The notes under the pieces were generated by a model that worked only from the letters and a program-made list of their open reading frames with translations, was not told the DNA's origin and searched no databases. The position numbers were made by a program, and so were the translations under genes. From Gaiellasilicea sp963850995 (GTDB lineage: Bacteria; Actinomycetota; Thermoleophilia; Gaiellales; Gaiellaceae), in contig CAWKNQ010000013.1 of assembly GCA_963850995.1 (NCBI GenBank), positions 1 through 64,000 of the forward strand: a stretch of DNA of 64,000 nt, in the 5' to 3' direction. Shown here one piece after another: positions 28,510 through 37,266 of this stretch (position 1 is its first letter; each line of letters opens with the position of its first letter).

Positions 28510-28540
28510 CGGTGTCACAAGCACGACGAAAGGAAGCGCG

Positions 28541-29161
28541 TTGGCGGATCGCCTCACGGTCGGTGTAGCAGCACGTCTCTCCCGGTACCTGCAGGTCCTG
28601 ACTCAGGCCCGGAAGATGGGCAAGGACAGGATCTCGTCCCAGGAGATCGCGGACTACACGAACATCAACGCGACGCAGATCCGCCGCGACCTCTCCAGCT
28701 TCGGCAAGTTCGGCAAGCGCGGGGTGGGGTACAACATCGACTCGCTGCTCGGCGAGATCAGGAAGATCCTCCGCACCCAGGGGCAGCACAACATCGCACT
28801 CGTCGGCGCCGGCCGGCTCGGCCAGGCGATCGCGAGCTCCCCGATCTTCGCAGAGCACGGGATCAACATCGCCGTCGTCCTCGACACCGACCCCGAGAAG
28901 GCGGGACGGGCGATCGGCAGCCTCGAGGTGCAGCCCTACGGGAGCCTGCGCGAGGCAGTGCGCGAGAACAACATCATCGTCGGCGTGCTCGCGGTTCCCG
29001 CGGCGGGCGCCCAGCAAGCGGCGGACGACCTGATCGACGCGGGCGTCAAGATCGTCTTCAACTACTCGGAGGCACTCCTCGACGTCCCGGGCGACGTCGC
29101 CGTGCACGCCTCCAACCCCGCCGTCGAGCTCCTCTACGCGCTCTATTTCCATCTGACGTAG
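28541..29161 (+). CDS. rex: Redox-sensing transcriptional repressor Rex
   Basis: Rex senses the NADH/NAD+ ratio and represses respiratory and fermentative genes. The 206-residue protein has a winged-helix N-terminus (RISSQEIADYTNINATQIRR, DLSSFGKFGKRGVGYNI) and a Rossmann C-terminus (IALVGAGRLGQAIA, then VVLDTDPEKAGRAIG). The TTG at 28541 follows the ribosome site AAAGGAAG and gives the usual start; an ATG at 28502 is a longer alternative. A palindrome CGGCAC-AAT-GTGCCG lies at 28495-28509. The glycosyltransferase gene follows after 6 bases. Confidence 0.93.
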   Translation: MADRLTVGVAARLSRYLQVLTQARKMGKDRISSQEIADYTNINATQIRRDLSSFGKFGKRGVGYNIDSLLGEIRKILRTQGQHNIALVGAGRLGQAIASSPIFAEHGINIAVVLDTDPEKAGRAIGSLEVQPYGSLREAVRENNIIVGVLAVPAAGAQQAADDLIDAGVKIVFNYSEALLDVPGDVAVHASNPAVELLYALYFHLT

Positions 29162-29167
29162 GGCTCT

Positions 29168-30426
29168 GTGCGGATTCTCCTCTGGCACGGGTACCTGCTC
29201 GGCGGGACCGGCTCGAACGTCTACACACGCTCGCTCGCGCGGGAGTGGGCGCGGGCAGGGCACGACGTCACCGTCTTCAGCCAGGAGCCGCACCCGGAGC
29301 TGTACGACCTCGGTGGAGTCGACGCGGTGCGGCCGGACGTCGGCGGCCTGCTTCCCGTCTTCGTGCTCGACCGCTACGAGGGCTACGAGGTCAAGCGCGT
29401 CCAGGACTGCTCGAGAGCCGAGCTCGAGGATGGGTCGAGCTGAACGCGGCTGCGCTGCGAGAGCGGCTTCCTGCCGAGCTCGTCTTCTGCAACCACGTCC
29501 TCCTCGGCGGGCCGGTGGGCGCGGCGAGCGGGGCGCCCTACGCCGTCAAGGCGCACGGCTCCGAGCTCGAGTACTCCATGCGCGGAAACGCGGAGCTCGC
29601 CGCCTGGGGGCGGGAGGCACTGGCCGGCGCTGGTGCGACGTTCGTGGGCTCGGGGCATATCCGCGAGGTCCTGGCGGACGTCGTCGGCCACGTTGAGCGC
29701 GTGCACGAGGTGCCGCCGGGCGTGGACGTGGAGGAGTGGCGTCCGCGTCCACGCGAGGAAGCGCTCGCAGGGCTGCTCGCGGAGGCGCGACGCGACCCGC
29801 CGAATCCCGGCAACGCGAACGAGCGCCTGCCCGACGAGGGGAACGCCGAGCGGCTCGCCGCGTTCCTCGCCGGCGACGAGCCAACCGTCGTCTACTTCGG
29901 CAAGCTGCTCTACAACAAGGGCGTCCACGTCCTGCTCGAGGCGCTGGGCGACGTCGACGCACGCGCCGTCGTCGTCGGTTTCGGCGACTACCGTGCCCCG
30001 CTCGAGGCGCTGGGGAGCCCGCGCGTTCTCTTCACAGGACCGCTCGAGCACCGCCACCTCGTCCACTTGCTCGCGCTTGCCGACGCCACGGTGGTGCCGT
30101 CGATCTTCCCGGAGGCGTTCGGCATGGTTGCGGCCGAGGCGGCGGCGGCCGGCTCACCGCCGCTCGTCGCACGGCACTCGGGCCTCGCCGAGATCGCCGA
30201 GGGCCTCGAGCAGGAGTACCCGCCCGCGCTGCGCCACCTCGCGAGCTCGACCGCGGGCGACGCCGCGGAGCTGGCGGCGAAGTTGCGAGAGCTGCTCGAG
30301 CTCGCGCCCGCGGATCGCGTCGCCGTGCGGGAGGCCGCCCGTGCCGCCGCAGTCGCGCGGTGGAGCTGGGCGGGAGTCGCCCGCCGTTTGCTCGAACCCT
30401 TCGACTACATTCACGCGGATGGGTGA
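29168..30426 (+). CDS. GT4-family glycosyltransferase (frameshifted)
   Basis: About 420 residues when repaired. The N-terminal GT-B half begins MRILLWHGYLLGGTGSNVYT, typical of GT4 enzymes; the frame breaks near 29420-29435 (AELE to RWVELNAAALRERLP). The C-terminal half has VVYFGKLLYNKGVHVLLEAL (donor-binding fold) and the E-x7-E motif region FPEAFGMVAAEAAAAGSPPL. It probably transfers a nucleotide-activated sugar to an unidentified acceptor. The GTG start lies 6 bases after rex, suggesting cotranscription. Its last 8 bases overlap the start of the glutamate-cysteine ligase gene. Confidence 0.82.
30406..30411 (+). promoter_or_regulatory. -10 box of leaderless promoter
   Basis: TACATT, 7 nt before the ATG at 30419, inside the end of the glycosyltransferase gene. 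Confidence 0.45.
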
Positions 30427-31571
30427 CGAGCAACGTCTCGGCTACGAGGAGCTCCTGGCTGCGGCCAGGGACGGCTTCGACACGGGTACCGACTTCACGG
30501 TCGCCGTCGAGGAGGAGTTCGCGCTCCTCGACCCGTTGACGCTCGGGCTCGTCAACCGCTTCGAGGAGGTGCAGGCGGCGGCACAGGGCACGCCGCTCGA
30601 GCCGCATCTCGTCGGCGAGCTGATCGCGTCCGAGGTGGAGGTGAAGACCGGTCGCTGCGAGACCTTTGCGGACATCCCCGCAACGATGGCGGAGCGGCGC
30701 GCGCAGCTGCAGGCGCTCGTCGACCCGATGGGAATCGCGCTCGGCGCCACGGGCACGCACCCGTGGTCGCCGTGGCAGGAGCAGCGGATCATCGATACGC
30801 CCCACTACCGCCGCAACGACGAGCTGCTGCGGTACGTCGTCTGGCGGAACAACACCTTCGGCATGCACGTGCACATTGGGATCAGGGACGCCGACCGGGC
30901 GATCGCGGTCACGAACGGGCTGCGCAACCTGCTCCCGGAGCTGCTCGCACTGTCCGCTAGCTCGCCCTTCGTCGAGAACGTGAACACCGGCCTCCACACC
31001 GCGAGAACACAGATCTTCACGCGCTTCTTCCCCCGCTGCGGAGTTCCGGACGCGTTCGCGTCCTGGCAGCAGTACGAGGACTACGTCCGCTTCCTCTACG
31101 AGACCGGCTCGGTCACGGAGCACACCCAGCTCTGGTGGAGCGTGCGACCTCATCTCGGCTTCCCGACCGTCGAGATTCGGATCTGCGACGGGCAGCCCGA
31201 CCTAGGCGGACGCGCAGGCGCTCGCCGCGCTCGCCTACGCGCTCGCGGTGCGGATCGCCCGGGCCCACGACGAGGGCGAGCCGCTCGCGGACCAACCGCA
31301 TCGGCTGATCGAAGAGAACACCTGGCGCGCGATTCGGTACGGCCTCTCCGGCGAGCTGATCGACCTGGAGCGCGGCGACGTGATTCCGGCGCGGGCGCGG
31401 CTCGAGCGCCTGCTCGAGTGGGTCGCCCCCGTCGCGGACGCGGTCGGCGCCGCGCCGTACCTCGCGATCCCCGAGCAGAACGCCGCCGAGCGGCAGATCG
31501 CGCGCTTCAACGAGGGCGCGTCGCTCGAGCAGATCTACGCCGAGCAGGTCGGCGTGCCCGTCCCCGGCTGA
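30419..31571 (+). CDS. Glutamate-cysteine ligase type 2 / YbdK-like carboxylate-amine ligase (frameshifted)
   Basis: Member of the GCS2 family, which makes gamma-glutamylcysteine or, in some actinobacteria, other gamma-glutamyl amides. About 383 residues when repaired. FTVAVEEEFALLDPLTLGLV, then SEVEVKTGRCETFADIPATM, GTHPWSPWQEQ, NNTFGMHVHIGIRDADRAIA and the RPHLGFPTVEIRICD motif are diagnostic. The frame shifts near 31203-31210, where an extra G in CTAGGCGGAC would restore DLADAQALAALAYAL; the tail is RHLIEENTWRAIRYG-like and ends VGVPVPG. It has its own leaderless promoter. Confidence 0.88.
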
Positions 31572-31600
31572 CGCGCCGCCGCTTGTGATACATAATCCGC

Positions 31601-31622
31601 CGCGCCGAGGCACCTCGGCGCG
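31601..31622 (+). promoter_or_regulatory. Perfect 10-bp hairpin in hppA leader
   Basis: Arms CGCGCCGAGG (31601-31610) and CCTCGGCGCG (31613-31622) with a CA centre. It lies between a TACATAAT-like -10 region (31590-31597) and the hppA ribosome site, so it is either a terminator for the ligase gene or a 5' untranslated structure. No T-run follows. Confidence 0.55.
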
Positions 31623-31653
31623 TACTTTGTGACGGGTTTGGACGGACGGAGGC

Positions 31654-33693
31654 TTGATGGATTTCTTCAATGACCACGCGGTCGCCTTTGCGCTTGTCTG
31701 CGCCGGCGTCGCCGTGGGTTTTGGGCTCTACTTCACGGCCTGGCTGCTGCGCCAGCCCGCCGGCACCGAGCGGATGCAGGAGATCGCCCGCGCCGTGCAG
31801 GAGGGCGCCGCGGCGTACCTCCGCCGGCAGTACCTGACGATCGCGGGCGTCGCCCTCGTGCCGTTCCTCGTGATCGGCTTCTACAACGAGCTCGGCTGGG
31901 GGACGGCGATCGGCTTCGCGATCGGCGCGATTCTCTCCGCCGCCGCGGGCTTCATCGGCATGAACGTCGCCGTTCGCTCGAACGTGCGCACGGCGGAGGC
32001 GGCGAAGAGCGGCCTGCGCCCGGCCTTCGAGGTGGCGTTCCGCGCCGGCTCGGTCGCCGGCCTGCTCGTCGTGGGCCTCGGCCTGCTCGGCGTGGCCGGC
32101 TACTACGGGATCCTCACCGGCATCTTCGACAACAGCCAGGAGTCGGCGATCGACGACCTGATCGGCCTCGCCTTCGGCGGCTCGCTGATCTCGGTCTTCG
32201 CGCGCCTCGGCGGCGGCATCTTCACGAAGGCCGCCGACGTCGGAGCCGACCTCGTCGGCAAGATCGAGGCGGGCATCCCGGAGGACGACCCGCGCAACCC
32301 GGCCGTGATCGCCGACAACGTCGGCGACAACGTCGGCGACTGCGCGGGCATGGCGGCCGACCTGTTCGAGACCTACGCGGTCACCGCGGTCGCGGTGATG
32401 CTGCTCGGGACGGCCTTCCCGCTCGGGAACCTGCCGCTCTTCCCGCTCGCGCTCGGCGGCATCTCGATCCTCGCCTCCGTGGTCGGGGTCTACTTCGCCA
32501 AGATCGGCAAGGACGGCTCGATCATCAACGCTCTCTACAAGAGCGTGATCGTCGCGACCGGGCTCTCGGCCCTCGGCTTCATCCCCGTCACGCTGGCGTT
32601 CGACGAGGGCCGCTTCAGCTTCTGGGAGCTCTACGGCTCGGCGCTGATCGGCCTCGCGATTACGTTCCTGCTCGTCGCGATCACCGAGTTCTACACGGGC
32701 TCTCGCTGGAACCCTGTCAAGTCGATCTCCAGGGCCTCGCAGACCGGCCACGCGACGAACATCATCGAGGGCCTCGCCGTCGGCATGCGCGCGACCACGT
32801 TCCCCGTGCTCGTGATCGCGGGTGGGATCGTCGCCGCCTACGAGATCGCCGGCCTCTACGGGATCGGCGTCGCCGTGATGGCGCAGCTCTCGATGTGCGG
32901 CCTGATCGTCGCGCTCGACGCGTTCGGGCCGGTGACCGACAACGCCGGCGGGATCGCCGAGATGGCGGGCCTCGACGAGTCCGTTCGCGCGATCACCGAC
33001 CCGCTCGACGCCGTCGGCAACACCACGAAGGCCGTGACGAAGGGCTACGCGATCGGCTCCGCCGGCCTGGCCGCGCTCGTCCTCTTCGACGAGTACACGC
33101 GCGGCCTCGACGAGGAGGGCCTCAACACGACGTTCGCCCTCGGCGACCCGTACGTGATCGCGGGCCTCTTCATCGGCGGGATGATGCCGTTCCTGTTCGC
33201 GGCGCTCGCGATGACGGCCGTCGGCCGCGTCGGCGGCGAGGTCGTGGTCGAGGTGCGCCGCCAGTTCAAGGAGATGCCGGGGATCATGGAGGGAACGCAG
33301 CGGCCCGACTACAGCAAGGCGGTCGACCTCGTCGCGGCCTCCGCGATCAAGAAGATGATGCTGCCGGCGCTGATCCCGGTCGCGATCCCGATCGCGGTCG
33401 GGATCGCGAGCCCGGAGATGCTCGGCGGTCTCCTGATCGGGACGATCGTCACCGGTCTCTTCCTCGCGATCGCGATGACCTCGGGCGGCGGTGCCTGGGA
33501 CAACGCGAAGAAGCTGATCGAGGACGGCCTCTATGGCGGCAAGGGCTCCGAGGCCCACGCCGCCTCGGTCACCGGCGACACGGTCGGCGACCCCTACAAG
33601 GACACGGCAGGCCCTGCGATCAACCCGATGATCAAGATCGCGAACATCGTCGCGATCCTGATCATCCCCCTGATCGTCTCGATCCACGGCTAG
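31654..33693 (+). CDS. hppA: Membrane-bound H+-translocating pyrophosphatase (K+-independent type)
   Basis: Pumps protons across the membrane using PPi hydrolysis. The 679 residues include about 16 hydrophobic segments. The PPi/Mg site is present as DVGADLVGKIEAGIPEDDP and IADNVGDNVGDCAGMAADLF, with the second acidic site in DAFGPVTDNAGGIAEM and GDTVGDPYKDTAGPAINP. The determinant loop reads GNTTKAVTKG; Lys followed by Thr at this site marks the K+-independent subclass. Its start has a strong ribosome site (GGACGGAGG), in contrast to the many leaderless genes. An I-shaped terminator follows the stop. Confidence 0.96.
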   Translation: MMDFFNDHAVAFALVCAGVAVGFGLYFTAWLLRQPAGTERMQEIARAVQEGAAAYLRRQYLTIAGVALVPFLVIGFYNELGWGTAIGFAIGAILSAAAGFIGMNVAVRSNVRTAEAAKSGLRPAFEVAFRAGSVAGLLVVGLGLLGVAGYYGILTGIFDNSQESAIDDLIGLAFGGSLISVFARLGGGIFTKAADVGADLVGKIEAGIPEDDPRNPAVIADNVGDNVGDCAGMAADLFETYAVTAVAVMLLGTAFPLGNLPLFPLALGGISILASVVGVYFAKIGKDGSIINALYKSVIVATGLSALGFIPVTLAFDEGRFSFWELYGSALIGLAITFLLVAITEFYTGSRWNPVKSISRASQTGHATNIIEGLAVGMRATTFPVLVIAGGIVAAYEIAGLYGIGVAVMAQLSMCGLIVALDAFGPVTDNAGGIAEMAGLDESVRAITDPLDAVGNTTKAVTKGYAIGSAGLAALVLFDEYTRGLDEEGLNTTFALGDPYVIAGLFIGGMMPFLFAALAMTAVGRVGGEVVVEVRRQFKEMPGIMEGTQRPDYSKAVDLVAASAIKKMMLPALIPVAIPIAVGIASPEMLGGLLIGTIVTGLFLAIAMTSGGGAWDNAKKLIEDGLYGGKGSEAHAASVTGDTVGDPYKDTAGPAINPMIKIANIVAILIIPLIVSIHG

Positions 33694-33707
33694 ATGTCAC
33701 GGAGCGC

Positions 33708-33729
33708 GGGGAGCCCGAGCGGGCTCCCC
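33708..33729 (+). terminator. Hairpin terminator after hppA
   Basis: Nine-base arms GGGGAGCCC and GGGCTCCCC with a GAGC loop, 15 bases after the stop; no T-run (I-shaped). Confidence 0.7.
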
Positions 33730-33755
33730 CGACGCTTTCGGTCTGCAAAGACCGC

Positions 33756-33784
33756 TTGTAATTCAGCGCTCGCGCGCCTAGGAT
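33756..33784 (+). promoter_or_regulatory. Promoter of subtilase gene 2
   Basis: TTGTAA, 17-bp spacer, TAGGAT. It is followed within 8 nt by GCTTG, the common first bases of the shared leader. Confidence 0.75.
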
Positions 33785-33792
33785 TCCTCCCG

Positions 33793-33847
33793 GCTTGCCA
33801 CGAGCCGTCCCGTCCGGGCGGCACACGTACACGGGGAGAGAAAAGAC
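33793..33847 (+). promoter_or_regulatory. Shared subtilase leader, copy 1
   Basis: Begins GCTTG, carries a 7-bp stem GCCGTCC/GGGCGGC (33804-33810 with 33816-33822, one G-U pair) and ends in ACACGGGGAGAGA, the ribosome site, before the ATG. Copies 2 and 3 at 37213 and 40047 have the same order of elements. Confidence 0.65.
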
Positions 33848-36800
33848 ATGGCTCAGGCTTCTCGGCGCGGATTGCGCCTGTTCACAGCCTTTGCCGTCCT
33901 GGCTGCGCTCTTGGCGAGCGGAGCCGGGTCGGCCGTACCCGAAGACATGGTGGTGAACGCCGAGGGTGTCGTACTCGAGTCGCTCGACGTGACCGGTGGA
34001 GCGGTCATGCTCGAGCTCGAGGGCGAGCCTGCGGCGGTGACGTACGCGAAGGCGCGCGGCCGCGGTGCCTCGAAAGAGGACGCCGGCCGTGAGAGCAAGG
34101 CCAGCAAGCAGGCGGCCGAGCAGGCACAGGGCAACGTGCTCGGCAGCATCGACTCGAGCGGCATCGACGCGACGCCGCTCTATCAGGTCCAGACCGCGTA
34201 CAACGGAATCGCGGTCCAGGCCGCTCCCGGCACGATCGACGAGCTCGCGGCTCTGCCCGGCGTGAAGGCGGTGCACGAGATCCCGCTCGTCGAGCTGGAC
34301 AACCACTCGAGCGTGCCGCTGATCGGCTCGCTGCAGGCGTGGGGCTCCTTCGGCAACACGGGCACCGGCACGAGCATCGCCGTGATCGACACGGGTCTCG
34401 ACTACGTGCATCGCGGCTTCGCCGGCACCGGCTCGGCCGCCGACTATGTCGTCGCCCGCAGCGCGGCCGCCAACCCGGCGGACCCGGATCTGAATCCGGC
34501 CGGCTTCTCGATTCCGGGGATCTACCCGTCGGCCAAGGTGGTCGGCGGCTTCGACTTCGCCGGCGACAACTACAACGCCAGCGGCACCGGTGCGGCGCTG
34601 ATCCCGCAGCCGGACCCGAACCCGATGGACTGCAACGGTCACGGAACGCACGTCTCGGGCACCGCGGCCGGCACGGGAGTGAACGCGGACGGCACCACGT
34701 ATGCCGGCCCGTACAACGGCTCGGTGAACACGGCGCCGATGGGCGTCGGCCCCGGCGTCGCCCCGCAGGCGGAGCTCTACGCGCTCCGCGTCTTCGGCTG
34801 CGCCGGCAGCACGAACCTGACGGCCGCCGCGATCAACTGGGCGACCGACCCGAACCGGGACGGCGACCCCTCCGACCACGTCGACGTGATCAACATGTCG
34901 CTCGGCTCGGCCTACGGCACGCCGGACGACCCGAGCGCCGCCGCGAGCAACAACGCGGTCGCCGCCGGAGTGATCGTCGTCACCTCGGCCGGCAACAGCG
35001 GCGACTCGTACTTCGTCAGCGGCAGCCCGGGCAGCGCAGTGCGCGCGATCGCCACGGCCTCGTCGCAGGACGCGGCGGAGCGGGCCGACGCGATCGTGAT
35101 CGACCCGCCGTCGCCGATCGCGGGCACGTACATCGCGTCGAAGAACACGCTCTACGGCTGGGGGACGACGCCCGGCACGGTTGCGGAGCGGACCGGCAAC
35201 CTCTACTACCCGGCCACGAATCAATTCGGTTGCTCGGCCTGGTCGGGCGCGGACGCGGCGAACATCTCCGGCCGGATCGTCCTCGTCGACTGGAAGATCG
35301 GGAACGACCCGTTCCCGTGCGGCTCGGGCGTGCGGGCGCAACAATGCCAGCAACGCGGGCGCGATCGGCATCGTCATGGCCGACTCGACCACGTTCCTCG
35401 ACACGGCGATCGGCGGCAACGCGCTGATCCCGGGCATGTACACGAACGTGAACGTCGGGAACACGCTGAAGAGCCAGCTGACCCCAGGCGCCGTCTCGGG
35501 CCTGACGATCAAGCTCTCCAGCCTCGTCATCGGCGAGTCCAACGACAACGCCCGCATCGACTCGCTCTCGTCGTTCTCGTCGCGCGGCCCGCGCGCCCGC
35601 GACACGGGCCTCAAGCCCGACCTCACGGCCCCGGGTCACACGATCTGGTCCCCGGACCGGTTCACCGGCTTCCGCGGCCGGAGCCTGAACGGAACGTCGA
35701 TGGCGTCGCCGCACGTCGCCGGCGTGATGGCGCTCCTGAAGCAGGAGCATCCGACCTGGTCGGTCGAGCAGCTGAAGGCGCTCGCGATGAACACCGCGGG
35801 CTCCGACGTGTTCAGCCAGTTCGGCCAGACCGGCGACAAGTACGGCGTCGGTCGCGTCGGCTCGGGCCGGGTGCAGGTGCACACGGCGCTCGGATCGAGC
35901 TCGATCGCCTACAACGCCGACGGATCGGGCGCCGTAAGCGTCTCGTTCGGCGCCGTCGAGGTGGCCGGCACGGCCACGCTGCAGCGGACGATCAAGGTCG
36001 AGAACCTCGGCGCGTCCGCTCAGACCTACACGCTCGGCTACGACGCGCGCACCTCGATCCCGGGAGTGACGTACTCCTTCCCGGGCGGGAGCTCGCTGTC
36101 GGTGCCGGCCGGTGGCTCGGCGACGTTCGTCGTCCAGCTGAACGCGGACGGCGCGGCGATGCAGAACACGCGGGATGCGACGGTCACGGCGACACAGACG
36201 GTTGCCGGCGGCCCGACCAACCCGCGCCAGTGGCTGAGCGAGGCCTCCGGCCTCGTGATCGTCACGCCGTCCTCCGGCTCGGCATTGCGCGTGCCGGTCT
36301 ACGCGGCGGCGAGACCCGCGTCGACGACGAAGGCGGCCCCGCCGTTCCTGAACGTCGGGAAGGGGACGTCCGCCAAGATCAACGTCGCTGGTGAGGGCGT
36401 CAACACGGGCGCCGAGCCGCTCGGCTACCTCTCGAAGGTGAGCGCCTTCGAGCTCGGGATCGTCAGCGGTCAGGCGACGCTCGGCACGGGTGTCTCGCCC
36501 TTCGCACGCGGCGCGGACATCCAGTACGCCGGCGCGGCGACGAAGGGGACGTCTGTCTACTTCGGCCTCTCGACGTTCGCCGACTGGGCCGCTCCTGCGA
36601 CGGACACCCAGTTCAACGTCCAGATCGACCGGGACGGCAACGGCACGGTCGACACGCAGGCGTTCACGACCCGGTTCGTGACGGGCCCGAACGCCGACCC
36701 GCTCGACGTGTTCGTGGTCGGCGTCGGCAACACGGCGGTCTCGTTCACGAACATCTTCAACTCGAACGTGAACACGGCCCCGTACAACTCGAACGTGCTC

Positions 36801-37118
36801 GTCGTGCCGGTGCCGATCGCCTCGCTCGGCTTGCCCGCGGGCCAGACGTCGTTCCGGTACCGGGTCGTCGGACAGAGCCGGTTCTGGGGCACGATCGACA
36901 CGACAGACTGGGCGACCTACAACGTCGGCACACCCGGCCTGACCTTCTCCGACGGTCTCGCCGCGACGACGATGTACCCGGCGCTCGACGGCCAGAAGAT
37001 CGACGTCGGCTACAACGCGGCGGCGTTCACGGCCAACGGCTCGCAGGGCGTCCTCCTGCTCCACCACTTCAACCAGAGTGGCAAGCGGGCGGAGGTGCTC
37101 TCGGTCAAGACGAAGTAA
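33848..37118 (+). CDS. Secreted subtilase 2 (S8), frameshifted
   Basis: About 1,089 residues when repaired. A signal peptide (MAQASRRGLRLFTAFAVLAA) and an inhibitor-like prodomain (YQVQTAYNGIAVQAAPGTID) precede the S8 domain. Triad: Asp in IAVIDTGLDYVH, His in NGHGTHVSG, Ser in LNGTSMASPHVAGVMALLK; SAGNSGDSYF holds the oxyanion Asn. A PA-type insertion (NNASNAGAIGIVMADST) lies between His and Ser, and a long beta-rich C-terminus carries VQIDRDGNGTVDTQAF, possibly Ca-binding. The frame changes near 35333-35341 (length 3n+1). First of three tandem subtilases with a common leader; a 13-bp hairpin terminator follows. Confidence 0.88.
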
Positions 37119-37138
37119 ACGAGTACTCCAATGCCGTG

Positions 37139-37168
37139 CGACGGGGGAGCCGAGCGGCTCCCCCGTCG
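37139..37168 (+). terminator. Hairpin terminator after subtilase 2
   Basis: Thirteen-base perfect arms (37139-37151 and 37156-37168) with a GAGC loop, I-shaped. Confidence 0.75.
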
Positions 37169-37178
37169 CGATCGGCAC

Positions 37179-37206
37179 TTGAAAACACCGGTACACCTAG
37201 TAGGAT
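37179..37206 (+). promoter_or_regulatory. Promoter of subtilase gene 3
   Basis: TTGAAA, 16-bp spacer, TAGGAT, followed 6 nt later by GCTTG. Confidence 0.75.
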
Positions 37207-37212
37207 CCGGCG

Positions 37213-37266
37213 GCTTGGGAAGGGCCGTCCTCCGGGCGGCCGCCTGTACACAGGGGAGAGAAACAC
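37213..37266 (+). promoter_or_regulatory. Shared subtilase leader, copy 2
   Basis: GCTTGGGAAGG, then the stem GCCGTCC/GGGCGGC (37224-37230 with 37234-37240, TCC loop), then ACACAGGGGAGAGA before the ATG. Confidence 0.65.

Noticed and set aside
28495..28520. Rex operator upstream of rex
   Set aside because: Only a CACAA half-site (28515-28519) and an unrelated palindrome are present, not the full TTGTG-CACAA consensus.
31588..31653. Known riboswitch in the hppA leader
   Set aside because: Only one simple hairpin; no consensus of any riboswitch class I can recognise.
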